A stretch of 64,000 nucleotides of DNA, from the NCBI GenBank assembly GCA_946403085.1, contig CAMIYM010000005.1, forward strand, positions 62,001-126,000, read 5' to 3'. This DNA is from an uncultured Clostridia bacterium (GTDB lineage: Bacteria; Bacillota; Clostridia; Saccharofermentanales; Saccharofermentanaceae). Both the position numbers and the translations under genes were made by a program. The notes below the pieces were generated by a model. It was not told where the DNA came from. It made no database searches and worked only from the letters and a program-made list of their open reading frames with translations. Below are positions 23,288 to 32,199 of this stretch, piece by piece; positions within the stretch are counted from its first letter, which is position 1, and each line of letters opens with the position of its first letter.

Positions 23288-23371
23288 ATGTCTTCTTATG
23301 ATTCTTTTCTGAAAGCATTTGATAATAACGTTGAGTATCTCAAAAGCATAGGTTATGAAGATGAAGAATAG
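23288..23371 (+). CDS. 27-residue acidic small protein
   Basis: ATG 23288 follows AAGGAAGGA and a regulon promoter. The 27-codon product (MSSYDSFLKAFDNNVEYL, ending in acidic residues) is soluble and helical-looking. It overlaps the start of the next gene by 17 bases, so translation coupling or a leader-peptide role is likely. Confidence 0.45.
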   Translation: MSSYDSFLKAFDNNVEYLKSIGYEDEE

Positions 23372-24020
23372 TATGAATTTCGAAATTACTGATGTAAGTG
23401 TTATTGCCGCCACTAAAAGATTCAGAAACAAATTAAATGAGGATGGCAAACCAAAGAAAGGACCGTTTTTTAACGGGACTCAGGCATGGTCATTTGACAA
23501 GAATGACATAGAACTGTTTAAGAATGCCGTTTGGCAGGGTTACCTGGATGCCAGCAGGACTTTTCACGGCATAAAAGGAACAGACAAAAACAAAGGTGCC
23601 TTTCTTAGACTGGCAAAATTGATCCAAGCGTATTTCAAGGATGATAAGTCTTTCGACCATAATAGATGGTGCAAAACTTTTATAGCAGATATTAGAAAAT
23701 TCAGCCATTATGAAGCACGATATGGTCAGGCACAGAAAGTAATTAATATGGCATTCAAATATCTGTTTTGCTGTGACAACATTGATGAACAAAGCAGAAT
23801 TAAGTTTGATCCCTGCCATATGCCGCTCGATCAGTATACATTAGCCTGGTACTTCCAGCAGGGCAGAAACTTGTTTTTGGAATGGAGTTATCTAAGCCAG
23901 GAACAATATGAGACCATTTCAACCGACATCAGAACCATTCTTGGAAATGATGTATTAAGAGCTGAACTGGTTATCTGGGAAGTAATGAAGCCAAAGATCA
24001 TTAATCTAAAGTCCAAATAA
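23355..24020 (+). CDS. Hypothetical protein
   Basis: About 215-221 residues; ATG codons at 23355, 23361 and 23373 are all possible starts inside the overlapping small frame. Not recognised. It contains many aromatic residues and the segments QAWSFDKNDIELFKNAVWQG and HNRWCKTFIADIRKFSHYEA; no known catalytic motif or membrane segment. Controlled by regulon site 2, divergently from the DnaB-DnaA fusion. Confidence 0.55.
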   Translation: MKMKNSMNFEITDVSVIAATKRFRNKLNEDGKPKKGPFFNGTQAWSFDKNDIELFKNAVWQGYLDASRTFHGIKGTDKNKGAFLRLAKLIQAYFKDDKSFDHNRWCKTFIADIRKFSHYEARYGQAQKVINMAFKYLFCCDNIDEQSRIKFDPCHMPLDQYTLAWYFQQGRNLFLEWSYLSQEQYETISTDIRTILGNDVLRAELVIWEVMKPKIINLKSK

Positions 24021-24042
24021 ACAGTTTAACTAACCGGGATCT

Positions 24043-24077
24043 ATGCACCATTTTTGACCCATCTCCATCAATACAAT
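24043..24077 (+). promoter_or_regulatory. Regulon site 3 and promoter
   Basis: The dyad ATGCACCATTTTTGACCCAT (24043-24062) is followed after 9 bp by TACAAT (24072-24077). It reads toward the gene starting at 24123. Confidence 0.65.
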
Positions 24078-24122
24078 ATGAGTATCCAAAGATTAACTGT
24101 CTATGATTGGAGGAATAAAGAA

Positions 24123-24917
24123 ATGAAGGACAATAAAAGAACTGTTAAATTCATAGTTAATGATTCAGAGAGATGGAGCGATTTTAGCAATGATAGGCTT
24201 GCTGAATGTATCAAACTATGTGTTGATACTCGAAATAGTCCCACAGAAGAAAATATAGATAGGTTAAATGCGTTTCAGTTGATTAAACATACAGAATTGG
24301 ATGAGAATAAAAAACGCAGATTTCGCATGGCAATTGGGACATACAAGCCAGGGGATGAACTTTTAAATGAAGTATTTTCAGAGATCCGCAATGTCGCATA
24401 TCCATCGTTAAGACAAGTTCAAGAAGCTGTTATCATTTTGAATTCTTTATATAACACAAATCTTCAAAACGTAATAACTACTTCAAGAAATATAAAAAAT
24501 CAAATTCCGAATTTATTAAGAAGGATTAATGAACGTGATCTTACTGTTATTGATGATATAACCAGGATCAACCAACAAGGTGAAGATGCTCAATTCAGTA
24601 ACAAGATATATTCATTTGCTACCAAGTTTTGCAGTTTCATTAATCCCTTTTATCCTATTTTTGACAGGTTTTCTTCTAACCTCCTGTTTATGATTCTAAA
24701 CAGATCTGAAGAACAGTTTCCTTTAGAAGATTTAGGAAATTACAGAATTTTTTGTGTTAAATATAAAACCTTCCTTAGTAAATATTGTTTAGATAAAACT
24801 AACTATAAAGATACGGATACTTTCTTATGGATGTACGGAAAGATTCTTGTAGCCAGTGGAGATATGGTTTTTGACACTGTCAGCCATATTGATCAAAAAG
24901 ATAGCTCTAATCAATAA
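24123..24917 (+). CDS. Hypothetical protein with conserved FxxKFCxFxNP motif
   Basis: 264 residues from ATG 24123, which has GGAGG 9 bases upstream; the longer frame from 24054 would start inside the promoter site. The middle contains FATKFCSFINPFYPIFDRF, a motif I recall from uncharacterised proteins of accessory regions, and later DTDTFLWMYGKIL. The coding sequence is clearly more A/T-rich than its neighbours, suggesting recent acquisition. Its end overlaps the convergent phosphatase-like gene by 11 bases. Confidence 0.55.
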   Translation: MKDNKRTVKFIVNDSERWSDFSNDRLAECIKLCVDTRNSPTEENIDRLNAFQLIKHTELDENKKRRFRMAIGTYKPGDELLNEVFSEIRNVAYPSLRQVQEAVIILNSLYNTNLQNVITTSRNIKNQIPNLLRRINERDLTVIDDITRINQQGEDAQFSNKIYSFATKFCSFINPFYPIFDRFSSNLLFMILNRSEEQFPLEDLGNYRIFCVKYKTFLSKYCLDKTNYKDTDTFLWMYGKILVASGDMVFDTVSHIDQKDSSNQ

Positions 24918-25461
24918 TCTGCCAACGTTCGTATTTGCCTGAATTGCCCTGTTTGGCTGCGTTCAAGTAACACTGTCTGTTAAGATCGACCAGTCTTTTT
25001 ACATACCAGTCAGGTGCAAACAGACCGAACTCACGGCAGATAACCTGATATACGAGCCTGTTAGGAACGTAATACGGGTTTTCCCATACAGGCTTATCAC
25101 TTCTTCCTGACATACGGAGCACCGCTGCAGCTACGGCAGGCGACCTGGATCCGCCTTTGGAACAACACACATAAAGATCCGTGACCTCTTCAGGAAGATT
25201 TCTTAGGAATCTTATGATCAGTCTCGCATGAGCGCCTCTTATTGCTGCAGGATGACTTGGTTCCTCAACATCGGCAAAGGGAACAACACATTTTTGTTTT
25301 TCCGGGAACATACTCAGATACTTATTATCCCTGTCTGTGCATGCTAAGATCGCACACTGACTCATAGGAATATCAAGCAATTCAGGCCCGATTGCAGGGA
25401 TAGCAAGGATATGAATAATATATTTCTTGATCTTATGTTGACGCATATATTTGTCACTCAA
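24907..25461 (-). CDS. Cysteine-based protein phosphatase-like protein
   Basis: 184 residues (TTG start at 25461 coupled to the previous stop, or ATG at 25446). VCCSKGGSRSPAVAAAVLR carries the C-x5-R signature of protein tyrosine/dual-specificity phosphatases, preceded by VPFADVEEPSHPAAI, which fits the acid loop. The enzyme would act on phosphoprotein or phosphate-ester substrates in the cytoplasm; the target is unknown. Last gene of the operon led by the FtsH-like protease. Confidence 0.65.
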   Translation of the reverse strand: MSDKYMRQHKIKKYIIHILAIPAIGPELLDIPMSQCAILACTDRDNKYLSMFPEKQKCVVPFADVEEPSHPAAIRGAHARLIIRFLRNLPEEVTDLYVCCSKGGSRSPAVAAAVLRMSGRSDKPVWENPYYVPNRLVYQVICREFGLFAPDWYVKRLVDLNRQCYLNAAKQGNSGKYERWQIID

Positions 25462-26435
25462 TCCATACCAAAAAAAGCAAAGTAACTGTCTATATACTCT
25501 TTGAACTCTTCCATATCAGCGAAGACATCTGAATTGCAGTGAATGCAGTCAATCATGTATTTCGCGCCACTAATCTCGTTTTGAGTCATCTTCTTCATCG
25601 GAAGCTTTTTCGCTTTGCGCGGCGAAGTTGTTCCGGGCAAGACAAACGCTGATATCCTTGCATTTACTATGTTCACAGGATCCGCATCCCAGCATGTATT
25701 ACTGTGAAATCTCGTTGCAAAATATGCTGCCTGAACACCTTCACTCTGTGCCTCGTATTCTACCGAGTAGAACATCTCATCACCATAATCTTCTTTGCAG
25801 CTTTTAAGAAGCATATTTACTATCCGTTTCCTGATATCAAATTCGCGAACATCCTCGTTGTAAAGGCCATATTCCGGATATGCACCATCCTCCTCTACAC
25901 GGCTGAGATATACTCTGATGTCACAGAATTCTTCACGACGGAAGAATTTCGATTCACTGTCTTTCCATAGCAGCAACAGTTCCGAAAGAAAATCCTCTAC
26001 CTTAAAACTCTCGAAATTACCGTAATGCATATAGTTAGTGATCAGAACTAACTCCTGATCTTTAAGATACGAGAGCAGTTTATCAACTGAAGGATAAGTA
26101 ATTGAGATTGTATGTTCTTTAATTCTCTCAATTCTTTTCTCGAAATATCCACTCAATTCTTCATCTGTTCCTCGTTTCTCATATATGCTCAGATAATACT
26201 CGCAATCCGAATACAAAGTTTTGCTGCCATCTTTTCTAATTGCAAAAGATCTGAATGTCCAATCATTCAAACGTCCAACGAAAACACATGAAGAACAAGG
26301 ACTTGTAATCCTTTCCGGCTTTTTTGCAGGCATCTTTATCAGACAGAAAAGCCTGTCGTTAAGCATCTTGCGTATAGCTTCATCCTGATTTCCTTTCAGG
26401 ATTATTTCCATATCGTTGTCATTGATCATTTCCAT
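25458..26435 (-). CDS. Hypothetical protein
   Basis: 325 residues, not recognised. It contains two CxxC-type pairs (SPCSSCVF near 45 and IDCIHCNSD near 300) that could bind a metal together, an acidic middle, and a basic PRKAKKLPMKKM stretch near 280. AGGTGA precedes the ATG. It sits 6 bp after the 108-aa gene and overlaps the phosphatase-like gene. Confidence 0.5.
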   Translation of the reverse strand: MEMINDNDMEIILKGNQDEAIRKMLNDRLFCLIKMPAKKPERITSPCSSCVFVGRLNDWTFRSFAIRKDGSKTLYSDCEYYLSIYEKRGTDEELSGYFEKRIERIKEHTISITYPSVDKLLSYLKDQELVLITNYMHYGNFESFKVEDFLSELLLLWKDSESKFFRREEFCDIRVYLSRVEEDGAYPEYGLYNEDVREFDIRKRIVNMLLKSCKEDYGDEMFYSVEYEAQSEGVQAAYFATRFHSNTCWDADPVNIVNARISAFVLPGTTSPRKAKKLPMKKMTQNEISGAKYMIDCIHCNSDVFADMEEFKEYIDSYFAFFGMD

Positions 26436-26441
26436 AGTCGT

Positions 26442-26768
26442 TCACCTGTCCAAATAGCACTTATAGTGCTCGCTGCCGTCATAATGAATTACCGGATCAT
26501 CTGTAAGTCCGAAATCAATCTTGATCTCGGCAATATACTCCTCGCCAATATTGGGATTCATGTATATGACCGGTCTTCCCTTACCGTTATAATCGACCCT
26601 GCCTCTTGGATAGTAATCGAAGGCCCGGTTACACTTGCCGGGTCTAACATGTTCCCATAAAAGTTTATGGTTAAAGGTATTCCCTGACTTGGCTACACCA
26701 TATTCAGCGCCTTCTTCGAAAACATAGGCTTTCAGTTCGCCTTCAACTATCCAAAAAACGCCTCTCAT
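26442..26768 (-). CDS. Conserved hypothetical protein, 108 residues
   Basis: MRGVFWIVEGELKAYVFEEG followed by HKLLWEHVR, PRGRVDYNGKGRPVIYMNPN and HYDGSEHYKC is a layout I recall from uncharacterised Clostridia proteins of this size; no function is known. Arg, His and Asp clusters could form an active site, but none is diagnostic. It lies 18 bp after the FtsH-like gene in the same operon. Confidence 0.55.
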   Translation of the reverse strand: MRGVFWIVEGELKAYVFEEGAEYGVAKSGNTFNHKLLWEHVRPGKCNRAFDYYPRGRVDYNGKGRPVIYMNPNIGEEYIAEIKIDFGLTDDPVIHYDGSEHYKCYLDR

Positions 26769-26786
26769 TTCTTTATCGTTATTACC

Positions 26787-28064
26787 TCAAGCGGTCTTCT
26801 TTTCGGTCAGATAATTCTCCCTCAGTGTCGCAATTTCCTTATATGTGATGGTTTTCTTTTCGATGACTTCTTTGATCAATGCTTCAAGAAACGCGCGGTT
26901 CTGCATAAGGATCTGCTTTGTCTTCAGATAATAGCGTGCAACTTCAGCACCTTTGACATCGTCTAGATGTTCCTTAACACGCTGTGATGTCTCAGGTCCG
27001 TGAAGCCATGACTGGAAATCATACGAAGCAACATTGTCTAATAACCTGGCAGTCAATTCATAAGCTCCACGCAGATCATCATTCGCGCCCATATCGACTT
27101 CACCCAAAAGAATTTCTGTAGCAGCCTTGCCTGCAAGATTAGTCATTATTGCAATCTCAACATTGCTGAAATCAGCGAAACGATGCTCCCTATTTTTCCT
27201 AACCACAACAGCATCACTGCGGTAGCTGCTTGCCTCCACAGAAATAAGACTTACTTCTCCCGGACACAAACACTCAATAAGCGTTGCATGGCCGGCCTCA
27301 TGAACAGCTTTTCTTCTTATTGTCTCTTCATCGCTATCATTATTTCCGTCGATGCCCCAGAAAACATTTAAACAAGCTTTTCTGAAATCTTCCTGGTTGA
27401 TAACCGTCTTATTCTCATAGCCTGCCAACACACCGGCCTCATTTACAACTGATTCAAGGGCAGCACAAGAATTGCCTTCAGAAAATCTCGCAATCTCATC
27501 TACATCTATATCATCAGCAACTACTTTATCCTTAAGATAGAATGCAATAATCTTTTTGGCATCTTCATCCTTAGGAAAGCTCATATGGAAAGTTTTATCG
27601 AATCTTCCTACTCTAACCAAAGAATCCGGAAGGCTGCGGATATCATTGCAGGTTGCAACAATAAAAAGATCCACATTCTTATATTCATCTATACAAGCTT
27701 GTACAGTTACATACTCTTCAGCATCACGATGATAATGATCTTCATTGGCGAATTTATCAAGGTCATCTAAAAGCAGTATTGATGGAGCTTCTTCGGCCGC
27801 CTTTTTAAAAGTCTCACGAATAAGATTTACAAACTCTCCGTTTGAATGATCTTTTCTGATAATAAACGACTTACGTCCGCTTTCACTGATAAAAGCCTTG
27901 GCCATCAGAGTTTTCCCGATACCGGGAACGCCTTCGAACATCACACCTTTAGGCAGGTTCACGCCCAAAGCCTTATACCTTGCTGGATTATGAAAGATGT
28001 CTATGATCTTATTCAATTCCTTCTTAATACCCTCGTAACCGATTACCTTATCCATTTCGTTCAT
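26787..28064 (-). CDS. Cytosolic FtsH-like AAA+ zinc protease
   Basis: 425 residues with no N-terminal membrane helices, unlike FtsH (about 600-650). AAA+ core at about 5-220: Walker A GVPGIGKT (45-52), Walker B SILLLDDLDK, Arg-finger region SLVRVGRFDK. The M41-type peptidase follows with HEAGH at about 255-259 and a probable third zinc ligand in GANDDLRGAYE. It is expected to unfold and degrade proteins using ATP. The missing anchor implies soluble substrates, possibly the RNA-repair or phosphatase-like neighbours. AGGAGG precedes the start; regulon site 4 lies upstream. Confidence 0.85.
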   Translation of the reverse strand: MNEMDKVIGYEGIKKELNKIIDIFHNPARYKALGVNLPKGVMFEGVPGIGKTLMAKAFISESGRKSFIIRKDHSNGEFVNLIRETFKKAAEEAPSILLLDDLDKFANEDHYHRDAEEYVTVQACIDEYKNVDLFIVATCNDIRSLPDSLVRVGRFDKTFHMSFPKDEDAKKIIAFYLKDKVVADDIDVDEIARFSEGNSCAALESVVNEAGVLAGYENKTVINQEDFRKACLNVFWGIDGNNDSDEETIRRKAVHEAGHATLIECLCPGEVSLISVEASSYRSDAVVVRKNREHRFADFSNVEIAIMTNLAGKAATEILLGEVDMGANDDLRGAYELTARLLDNVASYDFQSWLHGPETSQRVKEHLDDVKGAEVARYYLKTKQILMQNRAFLEALIKEVIEKKTITYKEIATLRENYLTEKKTA

Positions 28065-28111
28065 AAAAATGACCTCCTATGATCATCACAGTTTTGTTCT
28101 TTACTGCTTTG

Positions 28112-28146
28112 ATTATAGGAGGCTGTATGTTCGCAAATTGTCACAT
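28112..28146 (-). promoter_or_regulatory. Regulon site 4 and promoter
   Basis: The dyad ATGTTCGCAAATTGTCACAT (28127-28146) is followed on the minus strand, after 9 bp, by consensus TATAAT (28117-28112), about 48 bp before the FtsH-like start. No -35 hexamer is present at 17 bp. Confidence 0.7.
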
Positions 28147-28173
28147 AAAAAATGACCACCCCTCTGCAAAGCG

Positions 28174-28557
28174 TTACAGTAACGTCCAAGGAATATCGTA
28201 GTCTTTTTTGTATGTGCCGCCCTTATCTGCAATGGACTCTTCGCTGTATTTCCGTTTTCTCCATTTCTTGGCGGCAGTTCTCTTAAGGTATTTTGCATTC
28301 TTGCTGATGCGGCTGACAATATAAACTTCGCCGCCAATCTTCTCAAAATCAGGAATCCATATCAATGTTCCTCTCGGAGTCTTGACCCATGTGTAATGAA
28401 CGCGTTCTCTCTGGCGCGTTACACAATAACCCCAATAGAAGTATTCGCCCTTTTCGTAGCTTCTGGCTCTCGAGAACTTCTTATGCGCAGTCTCGTAACG
28501 CCTCTGACGGTGCAGAGCCTTCTGCTTTGAATCAAGATAGTTTTTAACCTTAGACAT
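28174..28557 (-). CDS. Small basic protein, paralogue of the 43640 gene
   Basis: 127 residues, strongly basic. It opens MSKVKNYLDSKQKALHRQRR, nearly the same as MSKVKSYMDSNKEKARHRNR of the 150-aa protein at 43640, and both end with KKTA/KRTA basic stretches followed by a Tyr-Lys pair and an aromatic end. This suggests RNA or ribosome binding, by charge only. It is the third gene after rtcB and prfH (57 bp gap), linking it to RNA repair by position. Confidence 0.6.
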   Translation of the reverse strand: MSKVKNYLDSKQKALHRQRRYETAHKKFSRARSYEKGEYFYWGYCVTRQRERVHYTWVKTPRGTLIWIPDFEKIGGEVYIVSRISKNAKYLKRTAAKKWRKRKYSEESIADKGGTYKKDYDIPWTLL

Positions 28558-28613
28558 AATCTTAAAACCTCTTTTGCCGCTTCAAAAATGCCTGTTAACA
28601 GCATCATTCGTAA

Positions 28614-29210
28614 TCAGTACACTCTCTTAAACTTCTCTCCTTCATACTTGCGTATAGGATTGCCTCTCTCGATCTCCGTATGCTTCTGCCACGCATCGTT
28701 CAAAGCATCAGCATTGTTGTCTTCCTGCTTTGCTTCGAGAATGCTCTGAAGGCGCTTTATGGCGCGGTTTTTGTTCTGTACCTGACTCCTTTCTTCAGTA
28801 CATGTAACAACGATCCCTGTAGGCTTATGCACGATCCTCACACCTGTCTCAACCTTGTTAACGTGCTGGCCGCCTTTGCCGCCGCAGTGCATGGTCGTGA
28901 TCTCACAGTCGGAAAGATCGAGCGAACTCACAACTTCAGCTTCCCTGATCACATGAACATCCATGTACCAGTTCTTCCTCTGATGGCCCGGCCTTATGGT
29001 GCTTTTCCACACCCATAAGACCGTGCCTTCGAGCGAAGAAACATCTTCAGAAAACTCCATCACTGCAGACTTGTAACCGTTACCGGAATAGTTCTCATTT
29101 ACGGATACGATGCGTGAACCCTCGAACTCTTTGAGCAGTGCTTTGCAGAGTTTCTCGACTCCGACAGAGCACTCCACAGGACCTTGTCCTGAACTTATCT
29201 GTAATAACAT
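28614..29210 (-). CDS. prfH: Peptide chain release factor H
   Basis: 198 residues, the short PrfH type that lacks the codon-recognition domain of RF1/RF2. The catalytic loop [17 protein letters not shown] has GGQ at 113-115, and the C-terminus is basic ([14 protein letters not shown]). In the known RtcB2-PrfH system, PrfH releases nascent peptide from ribosomes whose decoding centre has been cleaved, so that RtcB can religate the 16S rRNA. Here it starts 2 bp after rtcB, the usual pairing. Confidence 0.92.
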   Translation of the reverse strand: MLLQISSGQGPVECSVGVEKLCKALLKEFEGSRIVSVNENYSGNGYKSAVMEFSEDVSSLEGTVLWVWKSTIRPGHQRKNWYMDVHVIREAEVVSSLDLSDCEITTMHCGGKGGQHVNKVETGVRIVHKPTGIVVTCTEERSQVQNKNRAIKRLQSILEAKQEDNNADALNDAWQKHTEIERGNPIRKYEGEKFKRVY

Positions 29211-29212
29211 CC

Positions 29213-30331
29213 TTACCTCTCTTTTCCTGCTTTGAAATTGTATACAGGCTTAACGATCTCCTTAACATCCACAGTGTCTTTTACAGAAGACAAGATCTCA
29301 TCGATTCCTCTATATGCGACAGGCGCTTCATCGAGCGTTTCAGCGCATATGGAAGTGCAGTAAATGCCCTTCATGTCTTTCTTAAATGAAGATACCGTGT
29401 AGTTGTTCTGTACCTCAGTCCTCTTGAGCTTGCGGCCTGATCCATGCGGTGCGGAACAGTTCCAGGCGGGATTGCCTTTTCCCACACCAAGGATCACTCC
29501 GTCACGCATGTTTACAGGAATTATCACGTGCTCTCCTTCAAGCGCGGATGCTGCGCCTTTGCGAAGGACCTTAGTGCCGTCAGGAAGTTCACCAATGTAG
29601 TTATGAACCGATTCATAACGTTCGACTTCCTTCCACTTCATACCCTTCAGTATCTCGTGAAGGATTATCTCCCTGTTAAGAGCTGCATATTCCGACGCGA
29701 TCTTAACATCGTAAAGATAGTCCTCCATTAGAGAGCCTTCGACATATGCAATCTCATACGGAACATCTTTGCCCATGTTAACGAGCCTTCTTCTGGCATT
29801 CTCTGTGTAGTAATCTGCAACATCAACGCCTAAGTGACGGCTGCCTGTGTGGATAACGATGTAGTATCCATCTTCGCCCTTATCGACTTCGATAAAGTGA
29901 TTACCTCCACCAAGTGTTCCAAGACTTTTCAAGGCCTTGTCAACATTGACCGAACGCACGCAGCGAAGATCTGAGATCAAGCCGCGATCAGCCTTACTGT
30001 GCGGTGCTTTTCTGATCTTAAATCCAGCCGGAACATTCTCACGGATAATGCTGTCGAGCTTCTGGAATTCAATGTTCCTGACCTTGATCTTACAGACCAG
30101 CATGCCGCATCCTATGTCTATTCCGATAAGCTGCGGAATGATCTTGTTAGTAACGGTCATGGTAAGGCCGACAGGACCTACCTTGCCGGGATGACAGTCC
30201 GGCATTATCCTCACTCTCGAACCGAGCGCGATATCGTTGTCGCAGATCGATTGTATCTGGTATCTTGCGTAATCTTCGATATCTGATGCATAGACTATTG
30301 CATCAGCATAGTTTCCATTTATAGTGTCCAT
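29213..30331 (-). CDS. rtcB: RtcB-family RNA ligase
   Basis: 372 residues, the compact RtcB2 size. Motifs: [11 protein letters not shown] (about 45-55), GIDIGCGM (70-77) and GGGNHFIE (143-150) carry the manganese ligands, and SAPHGSGR has the histidine (about 298) that is guanylylated. It joins RNA 2',3'-cyclic phosphate or 3'-phosphate ends to 5'-OH ends. With prfH downstream it most likely repairs ribosomal RNA cut by toxins. GAAAGG precedes the ATG. Confidence 0.93.
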   Translation of the reverse strand: MDTINGNYADAIVYASDIEDYARYQIQSICDNDIALGSRVRIMPDCHPGKVGPVGLTMTVTNKIIPQLIGIDIGCGMLVCKIKVRNIEFQKLDSIIRENVPAGFKIRKAPHSKADRGLISDLRCVRSVNVDKALKSLGTLGGGNHFIEVDKGEDGYYIVIHTGSRHLGVDVADYYTENARRRLVNMGKDVPYEIAYVEGSLMEDYLYDVKIASEYAALNREIILHEILKGMKWKEVERYESVHNYIGELPDGTKVLRKGAASALEGEHVIIPVNMRDGVILGVGKGNPAWNCSAPHGSGRKLKRTEVQNNYTVSSFKKDMKGIYCTSICAETLDEAPVAYRGIDEILSSVKDTVDVKEIVKPVYNFKAGKER

Positions 30332-30372
30332 AATTGTTTCCTTTCAGTTTTCGAGAAAGGCATGCAAACAAA

Positions 30373-30386
30373 GCCCCTTAAGAGGC
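30373..30386 (-). terminator. Short hairpin with U-rich tail before rtcB
   Basis: On the minus strand GCCTC-TTAA-GGGGC is followed by TTTGTTTG. It lies between a 22-codon frame and rtcB, the position of an attenuator. The stem is only 5 bp, so termination would be weak. Confidence 0.35.
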
Positions 30387-30427
30387 GCATTGCTATGGAT
30401 CACGCTTGGAAATAGTTAATTAAGAAA

Positions 30428-30496
30428 TTAAGCTACAGAAGCAGATCCTGCACGCCTGTTGTTTGTTGTTCTTGTTGTTATTCTTTGTACTGTCAT
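30428..30496 (-). CDS. 22-residue basic peptide upstream of rtcB
   Basis: Minus ATG 30496 has AGGAGGTCC at ideal distance. The 22 codons encode a Thr/Arg/Asn-rich peptide (MTVQRITTRTTNNRR...), then TAA. It lies 97 bp before rtcB with a small hairpin between, so it may be a leader peptide that reports on ribosome function. A stand-alone function is also possible. Confidence 0.45.
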   Translation of the reverse strand: MTVQRITTRTTNNRRAGSASVA

Positions 30497-30530
30497 TGCA
30501 AGGACCTCCTCCCGTTTGATGTTAGCGGTG

Positions 30531-30559
30531 ATTATAACGGTTCATTCCAGGAAATGCAA
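30531..30559 (-). promoter_or_regulatory. Promoter of the leader peptide and rtcB-prfH operon
   Basis: On the minus strand TTGCAT (30559-30554), a 17-bp spacer and consensus TATAAT (30536-30531). The regulon dyad is absent here, so this operon is controlled differently from its neighbours. Confidence 0.55.
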
Positions 30560-30724
30560 CACTGTTTTTCATGAGCGGGTCGATATCGATGTTGATACAA
30601 GGGTCGTCAGAGGGTCAGTGCTGCAGACTTTTATACAGCTTCGATAAAGAATCCGGATGTGCTTGTAACGAATTCCAAGTTATCGCGTCTAACAGATAGC
30701 AATATCTGAAAGGCGGGATAATTT

Positions 30725-31597
30725 ATGGAAAAGAAAAAGACACCGGCAAAGATCTTCTGGATTACTAAAGACGCAGGAATAAACCGTATACTGTGGTATC
30801 TGATACTGACAGCGCTCCTCTCAGCGTTCTGTTTTATCACACTTCACGTCTGGCTTTTGCCTTACTCGGTCGCATTTAACGAGACGGGCGTCATGACTCC
30901 CGGCTATTTCCTCTATGCAGCGATCGGTATCCTCTTCTCGACGCCCGGACCATTCGTCGCGGTACTGATCCACTCTTTATTTATCGAGAGAACGGGCCTT
31001 AAGTTCATGATGCGAAATATCTTCCGCACCGAAAAGAAGCTCAGGACAGTCATTGTCACAGGCATCTTCTGCCTGATGGCACTTGTCTATGCGCTCATCT
31101 GCGGCACCCCCAACGGCTCTCCGTGGTATATGTTCATCTTAGGATTGATCGTCATGATCCCGTTCGTCGGCATCGCCGAAGAAACAGGCTGGCGCGGCCT
31201 TCTCCAGCCCGAACTGGACATGAAACTCCCCTTCCCTGTCTCCGTCCTCCTTACTGCCGCTATCTGGTGTGTATGGCATTACGACGCCTGGATCGATCCC
31301 ACATCGCGCCACTACGATGACAGCTTCATCGGCTTTGCCATCACCATCTTCATCTGGTCATTTGCCATGGCAGCTATCTACAAGGCCACGAAAAGCGTCT
31401 TCGCCTGCGCCTTCTATCACGCCTTCATCGACTCCATCGGCGCCATCTACGACTGGAACGCCTTGTTTGATGCATTCCCGGGCGACGTGTCTGTTAATGT
31501 GTTCCGCGCGTTATGGTTTGGAGCAGCGATTGCAGTGTGGGTGTGGGCGGAAAGGAAGGAAAGAATTGAGTCATCTCCGCTATCTATAATTAAATGA
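30725..31597 (+). CDS. CPBP family intramembrane protease
   Basis: 290 residues with about seven membrane helices. The CPBP (Abi, CAAX-protease-like) motifs are complete: EETGWRGLLQPEL (about 152), IWCVWHYDAW (about 180) and FYHAFIDSIGA (about 228), giving the Glu-Glu, His and His/Asp active site. Members cleave or modify membrane substrates and are often linked to bacteriocin immunity. It is oriented against its neighbours and is alone in its unit; AAAGG is the ribosome site. Confidence 0.85.
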   Translation: MEKKKTPAKIFWITKDAGINRILWYLILTALLSAFCFITLHVWLLPYSVAFNETGVMTPGYFLYAAIGILFSTPGPFVAVLIHSLFIERTGLKFMMRNIFRTEKKLRTVIVTGIFCLMALVYALICGTPNGSPWYMFILGLIVMIPFVGIAEETGWRGLLQPELDMKLPFPVSVLLTAAIWCVWHYDAWIDPTSRHYDDSFIGFAITIFIWSFAMAAIYKATKSVFACAFYHAFIDSIGAIYDWNALFDAFPGDVSVNVFRALWFGAAIAVWVWAERKERIESSPLSIIK

Positions 31598-31667
31598 TCA
31601 GATGATATAATCATTATATTAGTCTGCTTGCTTTTTATGTGGAGTACAGGTGAATATATTAGTGAGT

Positions 31668-32063
31668 TTATGAAAATGCAACACCCGCATGTTCCTTTAC
31701 CCACAATAAAAGATCATCAGCGCTCTTCCCTTCAGAGCCTGAAGCAACATCGTATATAATTGCTGCGAACTCTTCATTCGTTGCATTGATCTCAAATCCG
31801 TTAAGTTCCAGAAGCGTTAACAGTGCCAGTGCTCCGATGCGTTTGTTTCCGTCGTGAAAAGGATGATTAGAGATCAGACCATAACCAAATCTCACGATCT
31901 TATCGATGTCTTCAGGATAAAGATCCTGACCTGAAAATGTCTGGAACGGTGCTTCCAGGGCAGAATCAAGAAGACCTTCGTCACGTACTCCGTAAGAACC
32001 TCCGTAGCGTTCATAAATGCTTCTATGAAGGAGCAGTACCTGTTCTTTTGTAAGAGTGATCAT
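31668..32063 (-). CDS. doc: Doc/Fic family toxin
   Basis: 131 residues, the Doc size. The Fic motif is HPFHDGNKRIGALALL (about 66-81), the Doc form of HxFxxGNxR that in phage P1 Doc phosphorylates elongation factor Tu. The start overlaps the antitoxin stop by ATGA, as usual for toxin-antitoxin pairs. It is the last of six genes running from the helicase at 38630. Confidence 0.88.
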   Translation of the reverse strand: MITLTKEQVLLLHRSIYERYGGSYGVRDEGLLDSALEAPFQTFSGQDLYPEDIDKIVRFGYGLISNHPFHDGNKRIGALALLTLLELNGFEINATNEEFAAIIYDVASGSEGKSADDLLLWVKEHAGVAFS

Positions 32064-32188
32064 TTGGCAAGCTCCTTGAATGCTTCATCGAATCTGTCCA
32101 TCATCTTAGAAGCGACTTCGGTTACTTCACTGTCGCTTACGGTTCTGATCTTCTCTTCACTTATAATGTTTGTGTTATCTGTATCCAT
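32060..32188 (-). CDS. 42-residue antitoxin partner of Doc
   Basis: ATG at 32188 begins MDTDNTNIISEEKIRTVSDS and the frame ends in FDEAFKELAK before a TGA that overlaps the toxin start. It is short, acidic and helical at the C-terminus, as expected for a peptide that neutralises a Fic-fold toxin; it lacks the Phd DNA-binding domain, so it is probably not a repressor. It starts 11 bp after the nuclease gene. Confidence 0.7.
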   Translation of the reverse strand: MDTDNTNIISEEKIRTVSDSEVTEVASKMMDRFDEAFKELAK

Positions 32189-32199
32189 AGAAAACTCTT

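Noticed and set aside
23143..28054. TTATCCAT sequences resembling DnaA boxes near the DnaB-DnaA fusion
   Set aside because: They arise from start codons of the form ATG-GAT-AA read backwards (MDK starts) and are not clustered, so they are not evidence of an origin.
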